This document shows positions 1 to 9,188 of a stretch of 64,000 nt of DNA, in pieces. Location of the stretch: positions 1 through 64,000 of the forward strand of contig NZ_JUIW01000013.1 of the NCBI RefSeq assembly GCF_004151245.1, read 5' to 3'. The notes under the pieces were generated by a model. That model did no database searches and was not told the DNA's origin. It saw nothing but the letters and a program-made list of their open reading frames with translations. Source of the stretch: Flavobacterium beibuense (GTDB lineage: Bacteria > Bacteroidota > Bacteroidia > Flavobacteriales > Flavobacteriaceae). Position numbers and translations under genes: made by a program. Position 1 is the stretch's first letter; each line of letters opens with the position of its first letter.

Positions 1-40
1 CTTCTCACTGAAGAGATAAGACGATAAACAAATGATAAAA

Positions 41-75
41 AACAGGCAGCCCACGGGCTGCCTGTTTTGTTTTAA
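41..75 (+). terminator. Rho-independent terminator
   Basis: Perfect 12-base inverted repeat at 41-52 and 55-66 with a T-rich tail. It probably belongs to a rightward gene outside the window. Confidence 0.7.
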
Positions 76-85
76 TTAAATAGAA

Positions 86-116
86 TAAAAAAAGGGATGC
101 ACGTGCATTCCTTTTC
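86..116 (-). terminator. Terminator of the aminotransferase gene
   Basis: Stem GGATGCAC / GTGCATTCC with one bulge. Read leftward it ends in CCCTTTTTTTATT, placed 25-55 bases after the aminotransferase stop codon. Confidence 0.6.
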
Positions 117-140
117 GTTTTATAATATAAAAAGCTCTTC

Positions 141-1331
141 TTAGTTGTTGTATTGTTTAAGAGCTTCTTTAAGAATCTCTACAGAACGGATCAGATCTTC
201 TTTCTTAAGAACATAAGCAATTCTTATTTCATCTAAACCAACATTAGGTGAAGAATAGAAACCTGCAGCAGGAGCAACCATTACAGTCTCTCCGTTAAAG
301 TCAAATTTCTCAAGTAACCATTGTGCAAAGTTATCTGCATTTTTAACAGGAAGCTTAGCGATGCAATAAAAAGCACCTTTAGGTGTAGCAACCTTAACAC
401 CTTCAATTTTATTTAGCTCACTGATTAAAGTATCTCTGCGCTCTTTGTACTCGCTGATAACTTCATCAAAATAGCTTTGAGGTGTTTCAAGTGCTGCCTC
501 ACTTGCTATCTGAGCAAAAGTAGGAGGGCTTAGCCTTGCCTGAGCAAATTTCATTGCAGTAGTCATTACTTCTTTATTTTTAGAAACAATGCATCCTATT
601 CTTGCTCCGCACATACTGTATCTTTTAGAAACAGAATCAATCATGATTGCATTTTCCTCAATACCCGGTACATTCATTACAGAGTAATGTTTGTCTCCGT
701 CATAAGTAAATTCACGATAAACTTCATCGGCAATTAGGAAAAGGTCATGTTTCTTAACAAGCTCTGCAAGCTGTTGTATTTCTTCCTGGGTGTATAGGTA
801 TCCTGTTGGGTTACCAGGGTTACATATTAGGATAGCCTTGGTTTTAGGAGTGATAAGTTTCTCAAAATCGGCAATTGGAGGAAGTGCAAAACCTTCATCT
901 ATTGTAGAAATTACAGGAACAACTTTAACGCCCGAAGCTGTTGAAAAACCATTATAGTTAGCATAGAACGGTTCAGGAATAATAATTTCGTCTCCCTGAT
1001 CCATAGTGCTACCCATAGCGAAAAGTAAAGCTTCAGAACCGCCTGTTGTAATGATAATATCGGCAGCATTAACCGATACTCCATGATTTTGGTAGTAATC
1101 AGCAAGTTTGTTTCTGTAACTTTCAAATCCGGCAGAGTGGCTATACTCTAATATCTTAACCGAATTGTTTTTTATAGCTTCCAAAGCAACTTCCGGAGTT
1201 TTGATATCCGGTTGGCCTATATTAAGGTGATATACCTTGTGGCCTTTTTTCTTTGCAGCCTCTGCATAAGGAACCAATTTTCTTATTGGAGACTCAGGCA
1301 TTTGCTGGCCTTTATTTGAAACTTTAGGCAT
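141..1331 (-). CDS. Pyridoxal-phosphate-dependent class I/II aminotransferase
   Basis: A 396-residue fold-type I aminotransferase, probably using an amino acid (aspartate or similar) and a 2-oxo acid in the cytoplasm. Visible signatures are NPGNPTG (171-177), ADEVY (201-205), the Schiff-base lysine in DSVSKRY (K236) and the substrate-carboxylate arginine in GARIG (R244). Length matches the AspC/AlaA-like family. It is a single gene with its own terminator. A 12-base palindrome, CGCAAATTTGCG (1358-1369), lies about 27 bases upstream of the start and may overlap its promoter. Substrate cannot be told from the sequence alone. Confidence 0.9.
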   Translation of the reverse strand: MPKVSNKGQQMPESPIRKLVPYAEAAKKKGHKVYHLNIGQPDIKTPEVALEAIKNNSVKILEYSHSAGFESYRNKLADYYQNHGVSVNAADIIITTGGSEALLFAMGSTMDQGDEIIIPEPFYANYNGFSTASGVKVVPVISTIDEGFALPPIADFEKLITPKTKAILICNPGNPTGYLYTQEEIQQLAELVKKHDLFLIADEVYREFTYDGDKHYSVMNVPGIEENAIMIDSVSKRYSMCGARIGCIVSKNKEVMTTAMKFAQARLSPPTFAQIASEAALETPQSYFDEVISEYKERRDTLISELNKIEGVKVATPKGAFYCIAKLPVKNADNFAQWLLEKFDFNGETVMVAPAAGFYSSPNVGLDEIRIAYVLKKEDLIRSVEILKEALKQYNN

Positions 1332-1445
1332 TGTATTGAATTTTAATTTTTTTGATGCGCAAATTTGCGACTTTTTTTAGAAACTTAATAATATTAAATT
1401 CATCTTATTCAGACTTATAGCAAAATTTAATGAATTGACTGAAAA

Positions 1446-1478
1446 TAAAAAGCCCCTGCTACTGCAGGGGCTTTTTAT
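1446..1478 (-). terminator. Terminator of the DUF1573 gene
   Basis: Arms AGCCCCTGC (1451-1459) and GCAGGGGCT (1464-1472) with A- and T-runs on both sides, 14 bases after the DUF1573 stop codon. Confidence 0.75.
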
Positions 1479-1492
1479 TTGTTATACCTAAA

Positions 1493-1921
1493 TTACTGGT
1501 TAGGAAGTGATTTTTTCTTCTCCAGTATATTAGCCGGTTCCTGTTTTACCACTTCGCCTTTTATTTTAAGTGCCACAACTCCGTCAGGATAATTTGTTGC
1601 ATTAGAATATACAGTGATGGTTTTTCTTATTGGTCCCGGATTCATATTGTATTTTACTTCAATTTTTCCTGTCTCCCCAGGTTGAATAGGGTCTTTAGGT
1701 TTTGTTGGAACCGTACATCCGCAGGTAGATTTTACATCTTTAATGATAAGAGGTTCGTCACCTGTATTTGTAAATTCAAAAACTCTTAACCCGTTATCTG
1801 TTTCTTTGCTAACAGTGCCATAGTCAATGGTATCGGTTTTCAATTCCATCCGGGCACCTGTTTGAGCATTTGCAGCTAAACTGATAAAAAGTATAGCTAT
1901 TAATCCTAAAAACTTTTTCAT
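1493..1921 (-). CDS. DUF1573 family exported protein
   Basis: A 142-residue protein that opens with a Sec signal peptide (MKKFLGLIAILFISLAANAQ), so the mature protein is periplasmic or secreted. The rest is one Ig-like DUF1573 domain: the FEFTNTGDEPLIIKDVK strand, then the family hallmark STCGCTVP with two cysteines, and the GEIEVKYN-like C-terminal strands. DUF1573 proteins are very common in Bacteroidota, often in many copies, and their molecular role is unknown. Monocistronic, with its own terminator, divergent from valS. Confidence 0.88.
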   Translation of the reverse strand: MKKFLGLIAILFISLAANAQTGARMELKTDTIDYGTVSKETDNGLRVFEFTNTGDEPLIIKDVKSTCGCTVPTKPKDPIQPGETGKIEVKYNMNPGPIRKTITVYSNATNYPDGVVALKIKGEVVKQEPANILEKKKSLPNQ

Positions 1922-2020
1922 TTTGGTTAATTTTTTGTTTAGTAATTTTAGTAAAAGTAAATAGTTTTAAATAAAGAGCAAATATTCAGTACTCTTTTTT
2001 TTAATTTGTACTTATATGGT

Positions 2021-2028
2021 TACTTTTG
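2021..2028 (+). promoter_or_regulatory. Candidate -7 box of valS
   Basis: TACTTTTG fits the Bacteroidota -7 consensus TAnnTTTG and lies about 58 bases before the valS start. I found no well-spaced -33 TTTG, so this is only a half-match. Confidence 0.4.
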
Positions 2029-2086
2029 CATACATTTTACAAAAATCAGACCATAAATCTTTTAAGATATTATTTTACAGATAGTT

Positions 2087-4717
2087 ATGACGATACCTGC
2101 ACAATTTGATGCTAAAGCAGTTGAGAAGAAATGGTACGACTACTGGATGAAGAACAATTACTTTCATTCTGAGCCGGACCAAAGAACACCGTACACCATA
2201 GTAATACCTCCGCCAAACGTAACAGGCGTGCTTCACATGGGGCACATGCTTAACAATACCATTCAGGATGTATTAATAAGAAGGGCAAGGCTTAAAGGCT
2301 TTAATGCCTGCTGGGTGCCGGGTACCGATCACGCTTCTATTGCTACCGAGGCTAAAGTTGTTGCTAAGCTTAAAGCGGAAGGTATAAACAAAAGCGATCT
2401 TACACGTGAAGAGTTCCTAAAGCACGCATGGGAATGGACCGACAAATACGGAGGTGTAATTCTTGATCAGCTTAAAAAACTGGGAGCTTCTTGTGACTGG
2501 GAACGTACTAAGTTTACTATGGATCCTGATATGTCAGCTTCAGTAATCCGTTCGTTTGTTGACTTATACAACAAAGGGCTTATTTACAGAGGATACAGGA
2601 TGGTTAACTGGGATCCGGAGGCTAAAACGACACTTTCTGACGAAGAGGTTATCTATGAAGAAAGACAGGGTAAGCTTTATCATCTTAAATACCAGATTGA
2701 AGGTTCGGAAGATTTTGTAATTATTGCAACTACACGTCCTGAAACAATTTTAGGGGATACTGCTATTTGTATTAACCCTAATGATGAGCGCTATACGCAT
2801 CTTAAAGGTAAAAAAGCTGTTGTTCCTATAGCAAACCGTGTAATTCCTATCATATTTGATGAGTATGTTGATATGGAGTTTGGTACTGGATGCCTAAAGG
2901 TAACCCCGGCTCACGATTTTAACGATAAAGAACTCGGCGAAAGACACAACCTTGAGATTATAGATATATTTAATGAAGATGCTACGCTTAACAGCTACGG
3001 ACTTCATTATGCCGGTAAAGACCGTTTTGTTGTAAGGGATGAGATTGCCAAAGAACTTGAGACAATAGGAAATCTTGAGAAAATAGAAAATCATATTAAT
3101 AAAGTTGGTACTTCTGAAAGGACTAAGGCTGTTATTGAGCCAAGGCTTTCTGACCAATGGTTCCTTAAGATGGAAGATTTGGTTAAGCCTGCTATAAAAG
3201 CAGTTTTAGAAACGGAAGAGGTTAAACTTTACCCGAAACGTTTTGATAATACTTACCGTCACTGGATGGAAAATATCCGTGACTGGAATATATCGCGTCA
3301 GCTATGGTGGGGACAGCAAATACCTGCTTACTACTTTGGAGACGGAAAAGAAGATTTTGTAGTTGCCGAGACTCCGGAAGCAGCTCTTGAGCTTGCTAAG
3401 CAGAGAACAGGTAATGCATCCCTTACTGCTGGAGACCTTAACCAGGATCCTGATGCTCTTGATACATGGTTCTCTTCATGGTTATGGCCTATGGCTGTAT
3501 TTGGAGGGATTATGGATCCGGAAAATGAGCAGTACAAATATTATTATCCTACTAACGATCTTGTTACGGGTCCTGATATTCTTTTCTTCTGGGTAGCAAG
3601 GATGATTATTGCAGGTTATGAATATGCAGGGGAGAAGCCATTTACCAATGTTTACCTTACTGGTCTTGTTAGGGATAAGCAAAGGAGAAAAATGTCTAAA
3701 TCGTTAGGTAACTCACCAGATCCGCTTGACCTTATTGATAAGTTTGGTGCCGATGGTGTTCGTGTGGGGCTACTTTTAAGTGCTTCTGCAGGAAACGATA
3801 TTCTTTTTGATGAGGAGTTGTGTAATCAGGGTAAAGGATTTACCACTAAGATTTGGAATGCTTTCAGGCTTATAAAAGGCTGGGAGGTAAGTGATATTGA
3901 GCAACCGGAATATGCTAAAAAAGCGATAGAATGGTATGAGGCCAAGCTACAGAGAACTTTAGCTGAAATTGAAGATCATTTTGAGAAATACAGAATATCT
4001 GATGCTCTTATGGCTATCTATAAGCTGGTGTGGGATGATTTCTGCTCATGGTTCCTTGAAATGATTAAACCCGGTTATCAGCAGCCGATTGACAGGGTTA
4101 CGTTTGATAAGGCAATAGAGATGCTTGAAAACAACCTTAAACTGCTTCACCCGTTTATGCCTTTCCTTACGGAAGAGATATGGCAGCATATTGCAGAGAG
4201 AACAGCTGAAGAAGCCCTTATTGTTGCAAAATGGCCGGAAGCAAAACAGTATGACGAAAAGCTTATTGCTGATTTTGACCAAGCAGCAGAGGTTATTGCC
4301 GGTTTAAGGACTATAAGAAAAGACAAGAATATACCATTTAAGGATACTATTGAACTTAAAGTTATTAATAACGATAAGTCTTCTGACTTTTTTGATACTA
4401 TTATCGAAAAGCTTGGAAATGTTTCCGGATTAGAATATGTTACAGATAAAGTAAACGGGGCACTTACCTTTAGGGTTAAGTCTAACGAGTATTTTGTTCC
4501 TGTTTCGGGTAATGTAAATATTGAGGAGGAGATAGCTAAGCTGGAAGAAGAACTTAAATACAACCAGGGCTTCTTAAAATCGGTTCAGGCTAAACTTTCT
4601 AACGAGAAGTTTGTTAGTGGTGCACCTGAGAAAGTTGTAGCCATAGAGCGCCAGAAAGAGGCTGATGCATTGGCTAAAATTGCTACAATACAGCAAAGTC
4701 TTGAAAGTCTTAAATAA
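2087..4717 (+). CDS. valS: Valine--tRNA ligase
   Basis: Class Ia aminoacyl-tRNA synthetase of 876 residues that charges tRNA-Val. The Rossmann catalytic core shows the HIGH-type motif HMGH (50-53) and KMSKS (about 535). The editing CP1 domain lies between them, with the TTRPET motif near residues 214-219. The C-terminal part holds the anticodon-binding helices and a terminal coiled coil rich in Glu and Lys (about 810-876), as is usual for ValRS. Length is normal. It stands alone, with a terminator 20 bases downstream. Confidence 0.97.
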   Translation: MTIPAQFDAKAVEKKWYDYWMKNNYFHSEPDQRTPYTIVIPPPNVTGVLHMGHMLNNTIQDVLIRRARLKGFNACWVPGTDHASIATEAKVVAKLKAEGINKSDLTREEFLKHAWEWTDKYGGVILDQLKKLGASCDWERTKFTMDPDMSASVIRSFVDLYNKGLIYRGYRMVNWDPEAKTTLSDEEVIYEERQGKLYHLKYQIEGSEDFVIIATTRPETILGDTAICINPNDERYTHLKGKKAVVPIANRVIPIIFDEYVDMEFGTGCLKVTPAHDFNDKELGERHNLEIIDIFNEDATLNSYGLHYAGKDRFVVRDEIAKELETIGNLEKIENHINKVGTSERTKAVIEPRLSDQWFLKMEDLVKPAIKAVLETEEVKLYPKRFDNTYRHWMENIRDWNISRQLWWGQQIPAYYFGDGKEDFVVAETPEAALELAKQRTGNASLTAGDLNQDPDALDTWFSSWLWPMAVFGGIMDPENEQYKYYYPTNDLVTGPDILFFWVARMIIAGYEYAGEKPFTNVYLTGLVRDKQRRKMSKSLGNSPDPLDLIDKFGADGVRVGLLLSASAGNDILFDEELCNQGKGFTTKIWNAFRLIKGWEVSDIEQPEYAKKAIEWYEAKLQRTLAEIEDHFEKYRISDALMAIYKLVWDDFCSWFLEMIKPGYQQPIDRVTFDKAIEMLENNLKLLHPFMPFLTEEIWQHIAERTAEEALIVAKWPEAKQYDEKLIADFDQAAEVIAGLRTIRKDKNIPFKDTIELKVINNDKSSDFFDTIIEKLGNVSGLEYVTDKVNGALTFRVKSNEYFVPVSGNVNIEEEIAKLEEELKYNQGFLKSVQAKLSNEKFVSGAPEKVVAIERQKEADALAKIATIQQSLESLK

Positions 4718-4735
4718 AAGAATTTCTATATAACA

Positions 4736-4768
4736 AAAAGAGCAGCTATTAAGCTGCTCTTTTTTATT
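4736..4768. terminator. Shared bidirectional terminator
   Basis: Arms AGAGCAGCT (4739-4747) and AGCTGCTCT (4752-4760), loop ATTA, A-run on the left and T-run on the right. It serves both valS and the convergent lipoprotein gene. Confidence 0.8.
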
Positions 4769-4779
4769 TTAATAATATC

Positions 4780-5859
4780 TTATTCAAAGTATTTAAAAGT
4801 CCTTTCTACTATAATAGAAGGTTTATCGTTTATAGATATGATTTTTGATGTCCAGTTTCCTTTAGCATCATATTCATATTTGTAGCTCTTAGATTCTATA
4901 ACAGTTTCCTTATCGTCTGTAACGGTAATTAGTGACATATTTCCTTTGTCGTCATAAGCATATCCGGCCTTATAAGTGATCTTGTCATTCTGGCGCATTA
5001 TAGTGCCTATTTTATGGTTATTGGCATCGTAGTGGTGCTCTGTAGTATTTTCAGACTTGTCGTAGCCGTCATACATATACTCTTTTATCAGATTACCTTT
5101 GTCATAAGTATATTTGTTAACACTGCTCACTTTGCCATCACCATCAATTGTTTCTTTAGCAATCAGGTTGTCGCCATCATAAGCATAAGTAGTGGTATAC
5201 TCAATTTTATTGTCTTTATTATAGCGAACGATAGAAATGATTCTGCCATTCTCATCATACTCATTTATATTTTTAAATTGTACAGTTTCAGTTTTAAGAT
5301 AGGAGTGTTCTTCCTTTACGTTGCCGTTTTCGTCATACAGATAAACGGTTTTATCCATAAGGATGTCCTGTCCGTTGTACTTTAGTTCTTCAACCATATT
5401 ACCGTTTTCAAAAGTCATGTCGGTTCTGGTTAACTGAGTTTCAGTCCCTGAATTCTTTTTAATGATTGAAGTATTGTTGTTTGCCTTGTCCCACACGTAT
5501 TCAGTATTCATAAATGGCTTGCCCGACATGTACTGAACAATAGAAAGTGTTTTATCCTTTCCGTCAAAAGTCGTTTCTTCATACGGAGTGTCACCTTTCA
5601 GCCATTTTTTCTCCAACACTAGTTTGCCCTCGTCATTAAAGAAAAGATCAAAATCATGGCTGTACTTTACCTCACGCATTGGTTTTCCTCTTTCCATAGT
5701 GCCGTCTACAAGCTCGTATGATTTTTCACTAAGGCTTTCTACATTGCCTTTAAGTTCATACTTTGCCCAGTCACTTTTTTCATGGTCTACAACTTTTTTT
5801 TCTTCTTTTTGGCATGAAGCCATTATTAGCAGTAATGCAAAAGGAATTATACGTTTCAT
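4780..5859 (-). CDS. Lipoprotein with YD-like repeats, function unknown
   Basis: A 359-residue protein with a lipoprotein signal peptide ending in MASCQKEE (lipobox cysteine near residue 16). The mature part is built of degenerate repeats of about 20 residues resembling YDENGNVKEE, YDGDNLIAKE and YDDKGNMSLI. These look like the RHS/YD-type beta-strand repeats often seen in Bacteroidota surface proteins. No catalytic motif is visible. It sits alone between valS and the superoxide dismutase operon. The role is unknown; the repeats may form an elongated beta structure anchored in the outer membrane. Confidence 0.8.
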   Translation of the reverse strand: MKRIIPFALLLIMASCQKEEKKVVDHEKSDWAKYELKGNVESLSEKSYELVDGTMERGKPMREVKYSHDFDLFFNDEGKLVLEKKWLKGDTPYEETTFDGKDKTLSIVQYMSGKPFMNTEYVWDKANNNTSIIKKNSGTETQLTRTDMTFENGNMVEELKYNGQDILMDKTVYLYDENGNVKEEHSYLKTETVQFKNINEYDENGRIISIVRYNKDNKIEYTTTYAYDGDNLIAKETIDGDGKVSSVNKYTYDKGNLIKEYMYDGYDKSENTTEHHYDANNHKIGTIMRQNDKITYKAGYAYDDKGNMSLITVTDDKETVIESKSYKYEYDAKGNWTSKIISINDKPSIIVERTFKYFE

Positions 5860-5933
5860 TTTAAGATTATGTTAAGAGTTTCAAAAGTCCGCTTTTTTTT
5901 TCAAAAAGTCAATTGAAGCATTCATTTTTTGAA

Positions 5934-5966
5934 TAAAAAAATCCGCCACATGGGCGGATTTATATT
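5934..5966 (-). terminator. Terminator of the LUD-cdsA-psd-ACBP-SOD operon
   Basis: Arms ATCCGCC (5941-5947) and GGCGGAT (5953-5959). Read leftward it ends in a T-run, 16 bases beyond the SOD stop codon. Confidence 0.75.
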
Positions 5967-5981
5967 TTTAACGGCAAAATA

Positions 5982-6752
5982 TTATTTTGCTGTAGCGGCA
6001 TCAAATTTTTTAGCTACTGCATCCCAGTTTATAACATTGTAAAAATTAGAGATGTAATCAGGTCTTTTGTTTTGGTAGTGCAGGTAGTAAGCATGTTCCC
6101 AAACATCTATCGCTAATATAGGAGTTCCTGAAATACCAACATTAGGCATTAAAGGGTTGTCCTGATTAGGAGTTTGCCCTACAGCCAGTTTACCGTTAGC
6201 ATCTACATATAACCAAGCCCATCCTGAACCAAATTGTGTAGCAGCAGCATCGCTGAATTTTTCCTTAAAGCTGTCAAAAGAACCAAAGTCTCTGTTTATA
6301 GCTTCTGCAAGGGGACCTTTAGGTTCTCCTCCTGCATTTGGAGCCATAACTTCCCAGTATAGGTTATGGTTGTAGTAACCCCCGGCATTGTTTCTAAGGT
6401 TTTTGTTTTCCATATCCATACCTTTAAGGATTTCCTCGATAGTTTTGCTTTCAAGGGGAGTTCCTGCAACGGCTTTATTTAATTTGTTGGTATAGCCCAC
6501 ATGGTGTTTAGAGTAGTGGGTTTCCATAGTTTTAGCATCTATATAAGGCTCCAGAGCATTATAAGCATACCCAAGCTTAACCATTTGGAATTTTCCTTCT
6601 GCCTTTACATCATCAGGATTACCCATAGCCGGTGCTTCGGTTTTTTCTGCTTCGGGAACTTCAACTACTTCCTGCAGATCACTTTTTTCTTTGCACGATT
6701 GCATTGATGCAACCAATACTAAAGCCGAAAAGATCATCTTTACGTTTTTCAT
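5982..6752 (-). CDS. Exported lipoprotein superoxide dismutase (Fe/Mn family)
   Basis: Dismutates superoxide. The 256 residues begin with a lipoprotein signal peptide (lipobox around SMQSC, Cys20) and a Glu/Pro-rich linker (about 21-50), followed by a complete SodA/SodB domain. Metal ligands are H79, H129, D216 and H220. The NNAGG segment (121-125) and NQDNP (Gln197) match manganese-type rather than iron-type enzymes. Most Fe/Mn SODs are cytoplasmic, so the lipid anchor places this one at the periplasmic or outer-membrane face. Last gene of the phospholipid operon, 10 bases after the ACBP stop. Confidence 0.92.
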   Translation of the reverse strand: MKNVKMIFSALVLVASMQSCKEKSDLQEVVEVPEAEKTEAPAMGNPDDVKAEGKFQMVKLGYAYNALEPYIDAKTMETHYSKHHVGYTNKLNKAVAGTPLESKTIEEILKGMDMENKNLRNNAGGYYNHNLYWEVMAPNAGGEPKGPLAEAINRDFGSFDSFKEKFSDAAATQFGSGWAWLYVDANGKLAVGQTPNQDNPLMPNVGISGTPILAIDVWEHAYYLHYQNKRPDYISNFYNVINWDAVAKKFDAATAK

Positions 6753-6762
6753 GATAGTAATT

Positions 6763-7026
6763 TTATTTAATTAGAGAATTTATAAGATCGATATAATACT
6801 GTTTGGCTTCGTCTGCACTTAAATGCCTTATCTGCATCCATGCATTCATTTTAAAAGCATTTCTAAGGTCGTAAGACTGATAATAGCTTTTGTTAGCATC
6901 GCCCAGTGTTGCCTGTTTGTAATAAGCATAAATCTTCAGCATGACATCCTGAGGTAAAGCCTCTGTCATGTTTGAAGCCTTTTCATAAGCTTCATGAAAC
7001 AGGGTGTCTAAATCTTTCTCCTGCAT
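6763..7026 (-). CDS. Acyl-CoA-binding protein
   Basis: An 87-residue four-helix ACBP that would bind long-chain acyl-CoA in the cytoplasm. Diagnostic segments are LKIYAYYKQATLGD and the AWMQIRHLSADEAKQYY helix, which hold the conserved Tyr, Lys and Trp ligand contacts. Its start codon directly follows the psd stop (TAA then ATG), which argues for translational coupling. Its position after cdsA and psd fits a role in supplying or buffering acyl chains for phospholipid synthesis. ACBP is unusual in bacteria generally but common in Flavobacteriia. Confidence 0.9.
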   Translation of the reverse strand: MQEKDLDTLFHEAYEKASNMTEALPQDVMLKIYAYYKQATLGDANKSYYQSYDLRNAFKMNAWMQIRHLSADEAKQYYIDLINSLIK

Positions 7027-7680
7027 TTAGGCCTTTTTTGCTATTATGGTTTTACCGCCTATAGCTTTTTGGTTAAGCTCAACGTTTATTTCTGTACCTA
7101 AAGGTAAGAATAAATCCACTCTTGACCCAAATTTTATAAAACCGGCATCGGTACCCTGTACCACATGCATACCTTCTTTAGCATAGTTAACAATCCTTCT
7201 GGCCAGTGCACCTGCAATTTGCCTGTACAGTATATCGCCAAATATCCTGTTCTCAATAACTACAGTTGTACGCTCGTTTTCTTCGCTGGCTTTTGGGTGC
7301 CATGCCACAAGGTATTTACCCGCGTGGTATTTACTGAATTTAACCAGTCCGTTTACCGCATACCGCGTTACGTGTACGTTGATGGGAGACATAAAGATTG
7401 AAACCTGTAAACGTTTGTCTTTAAAATACTCAGGCTCATATACCTCTTCTATAACTACAATCTTACCGTCTACCGGTGCAATAATAATGTGGTCTGCTGC
7501 ATCAACAGGGCGTTTAGGGTTTCTAAAAAACTGTAGTATAAGCACCATGAATACAAGTGCAAATACTTCTATAAATTTTAATAGCCAGTAATTGTCTATA
7601 AACTTTTCTGCCAGTAAAACAATTACTACTGTTATTGCCAGCGACCCTAAAATGATTTTGGCTCCTTCTTTATGAAACAT
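7027..7680 (-). CDS. psd: Phosphatidylserine decarboxylase proenzyme
   Basis: Converts phosphatidylserine to phosphatidylethanolamine at the inner membrane. At 217 residues it belongs to the short PSD class. Two hydrophobic segments near the N-terminus (about 8-50) act as a membrane anchor. The self-cleavage site is FGSRVDL, with processing expected between G185 and S186 to give the pyruvoyl cofactor and a small alpha chain of about 32 residues. Its first 11 bases overlap the end of cdsA, and the ACBP gene follows without a gap. Confidence 0.93.
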   Translation of the reverse strand: MFHKEGAKIILGSLAITVVIVLLAEKFIDNYWLLKFIEVFALVFMVLILQFFRNPKRPVDAADHIIIAPVDGKIVVIEEVYEPEYFKDKRLQVSIFMSPINVHVTRYAVNGLVKFSKYHAGKYLVAWHPKASEENERTTVVIENRIFGDILYRQIAGALARRIVNYAKEGMHVVQGTDAGFIKFGSRVDLFLPLGTEINVELNQKAIGGKTIIAKKA

Positions 7681-8476
7681 AATTTATTATTTGATAATAC
7701 AAAAATAGAAAAGGTATTGCAAAAATAATACTATCCAGCCTGTCAAGTATACCTCCGTGACCCGGCATAATATTACCGCTGTCCTTCACACCGGCAACAC
7801 GCTTGAATTTAGACTCCACCAAATCGCCCAGTGTACCGAAGATTACAAGGATAGTTCCGGCGCCCATCCATACGGCTGCCGACTGAAAATTATAAAAGAT
7901 ACTAAGTATGTAACTTCCTATAAGCGCAAATATTAATCCTCCTAAAAAGCCTTCTATGGTTTTTTTAGGTGAAATGCGTTCAAACAGTTTAGTCCTACCC
8001 ATTGTTTTGCCTATTATATAAGCAAAAGTATCGTTAGTCCATATTATTATAAACGCGCCTATTATTAAATAAGGATTGTATTCTGCTCCTTTAAAAGGAT
8101 ATTTAGCAAGTAATACAAACGGAAGTATTACATAACCAATAAGTAATACTGCTTTCGCTATATCGTTTCTTTGGCCTGATGCCCCATTTTTAAACAGGTC
8201 CAGTATTAAGATGACCGAAATTATTAATGTGGCCAGGTTTATGGTAATGTTGTTTCCCAGACTATTTTTTGCAAAAAGAGTATAGATAATGAATAAGGCT
8301 GCCAAAAGCACGGCATGAAGCTTATTGAAGCCAACAAGATTGCAAAACTCTAAAACCGACAGAAGCATAAAAAGCCCAAAAAGGACTAAGAAACTTATTT
8401 CGGAATATAGGGTAGAGGCTATAAGCAGGATTATGTATACAATTCCTGATAGTGTCCTTGTTACGCTTTCGTTCAT
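7670..8476 (-). CDS. cdsA: Phosphatidate cytidylyltransferase
   Basis: Makes CDP-diacylglycerol from phosphatidic acid and CTP, the branch point of phospholipid synthesis. The 268-residue protein has about eight predicted membrane helices and the CdsA signature near its C-terminus: SKFKRVAGVKDSG followed by MPGHGGILDRLDS, containing the metal-binding acidic residues. It is preceded by the LUD gene (2-base gap) and overlaps psd by 11 bases, so the two successive enzymes of the pathway are co-expressed. Confidence 0.95.
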   Translation of the reverse strand: MNESVTRTLSGIVYIILLIASTLYSEISFLVLFGLFMLLSVLEFCNLVGFNKLHAVLLAALFIIYTLFAKNSLGNNITINLATLIISVILILDLFKNGASGQRNDIAKAVLLIGYVILPFVLLAKYPFKGAEYNPYLIIGAFIIIWTNDTFAYIIGKTMGRTKLFERISPKKTIEGFLGGLIFALIGSYILSIFYNFQSAAVWMGAGTILVIFGTLGDLVESKFKRVAGVKDSGNIMPGHGGILDRLDSIIFAIPFLFLYYQIINYVS

Positions 8477-8478
8477 TA

Positions 8479-9081
8479 TTACATGTCTTCCAACAGAAGA
8501 AGGTACAGGTTTTTTGCCGCACTTCCATAATGAAGGAAGTCTTCTTCTTTGGCTTTTTCAAAGTATTTAATAGTGGTGATGTTGGTAGGGTATTCCCTGT
8601 CGTATTTCTTCTTGATTTCCCTAAGGCCGTCGCTTTTAGAATTTAAAATCTGGCTGGTTGTGGCAAATATTACAATATTTGCAGGGAGCTCGTTAGGCTT
8701 GTTCTGTTTTATCTGGTTTGATGAAAACAGTATAGAGCCTTCGTCGGCAATAAGGTTCTCGCAGCTTGCTAATAAAAAGCGTGGCTTAGAAGGTTTATTG
8801 TATTCAAGTTTATTTTCGTCCAGTAAACTGTAAAGCTTAGGTTCAAAACATAAGACTTCACATTCAAACCAGTCATTTTCCTCTAAAATGTTCAAAAACT
8901 GGTCGTGAACCTCAGTAAGGTTGTCGCAGTATAAAAATTTTCCGCCGTTTTTTCTGAAGTTGTGGGTGAATAATTCATCAGCAGGTATTTCTTTCTCGGG
9001 TAAAAACGGACTGGTTTCCATGTTTTTATCCTCGTTTGAAGCATCATTGGGGGTACCAAAAATTTTTCTGAAAAGACTCAT
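8479..9081 (-). CDS. LUD domain protein
   Basis: A 200-residue protein of the LutB/LutC (LUD) superfamily. The core holds CENLIADEGSILFSS and the PANIVIFATTSQIL strand, typical of LUD domains that in lactate-utilisation proteins act with iron-sulfur partners. No cysteine cluster is present here and no lactate genes are nearby, so a role in lactate oxidation is not supported. It opens the cdsA-psd-ACBP-SOD operon. Placement next to ftsH and cdsA is, from memory, common in Flavobacteriia. Confidence 0.8.
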   Translation of the reverse strand: MSLFRKIFGTPNDASNEDKNMETSPFLPEKEIPADELFTHNFRKNGGKFLYCDNLTEVHDQFLNILEENDWFECEVLCFEPKLYSLLDENKLEYNKPSKPRFLLASCENLIADEGSILFSSNQIKQNKPNELPANIVIFATTSQILNSKSDGLREIKKKYDREYPTNITTIKYFEKAKEEDFLHYGSAAKNLYLLLLEDM

Positions 9082-9115
9082 ACCTAATTATTCGCGTTTT
9101 TCTGTAGATTTCAAC

Positions 9116-9123
9116 CAAAGATA
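9116..9123 (-). promoter_or_regulatory. Candidate -7 box of the LUD-cdsA-psd operon
   Basis: Minus-strand TATCTTTG matches TAnnTTTG and lies 35 bases before the LUD start codon. No clear -33 box was found. Confidence 0.4.
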
Positions 9124-9124
9124 A

Positions 9125-9168
9125 AAAAATCTTAATTCAATACGGGTACTGAATTAAGATTTTTACTA
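9125..9168 (-). terminator. Terminator of rsfS-ftsH
   Basis: Long AT-rich hairpin with arms AAATCTTAATTCA and TGAATTAAGATTT. Read leftward it ends in a run of seven Ts. It separates ftsH from the downstream LUD operon. Confidence 0.7.
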
Positions 9169-9188
9169 TAATTTATGATAATTAGAGC

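Larger units (their letters stand above)
1..140. other. Gene-free left edge with two terminators
   Basis: I see no convincing gene here. The stretch carries two hairpins. At 41-66 the perfect 12-base arms AACAGGCAGCCC and GGGCTGCCTGTT are followed by TTTTGTTTT, a rho-independent terminator for a rightward gene that ends before the window. At about 94-112 the stem GGATGCAC / GTGCATTCC is followed on the minus strand by a T-run, and would end transcription of the leftward aminotransferase. Confidence 0.7.

Noticed and set aside
1358..1369. CGCAAATTTGCG palindrome upstream of the aminotransferase gene
   Set aside because: Possibly an operator, but 12 bases in AT-rich DNA can arise by chance and it may simply be the -7 region; not strong enough for a finding.
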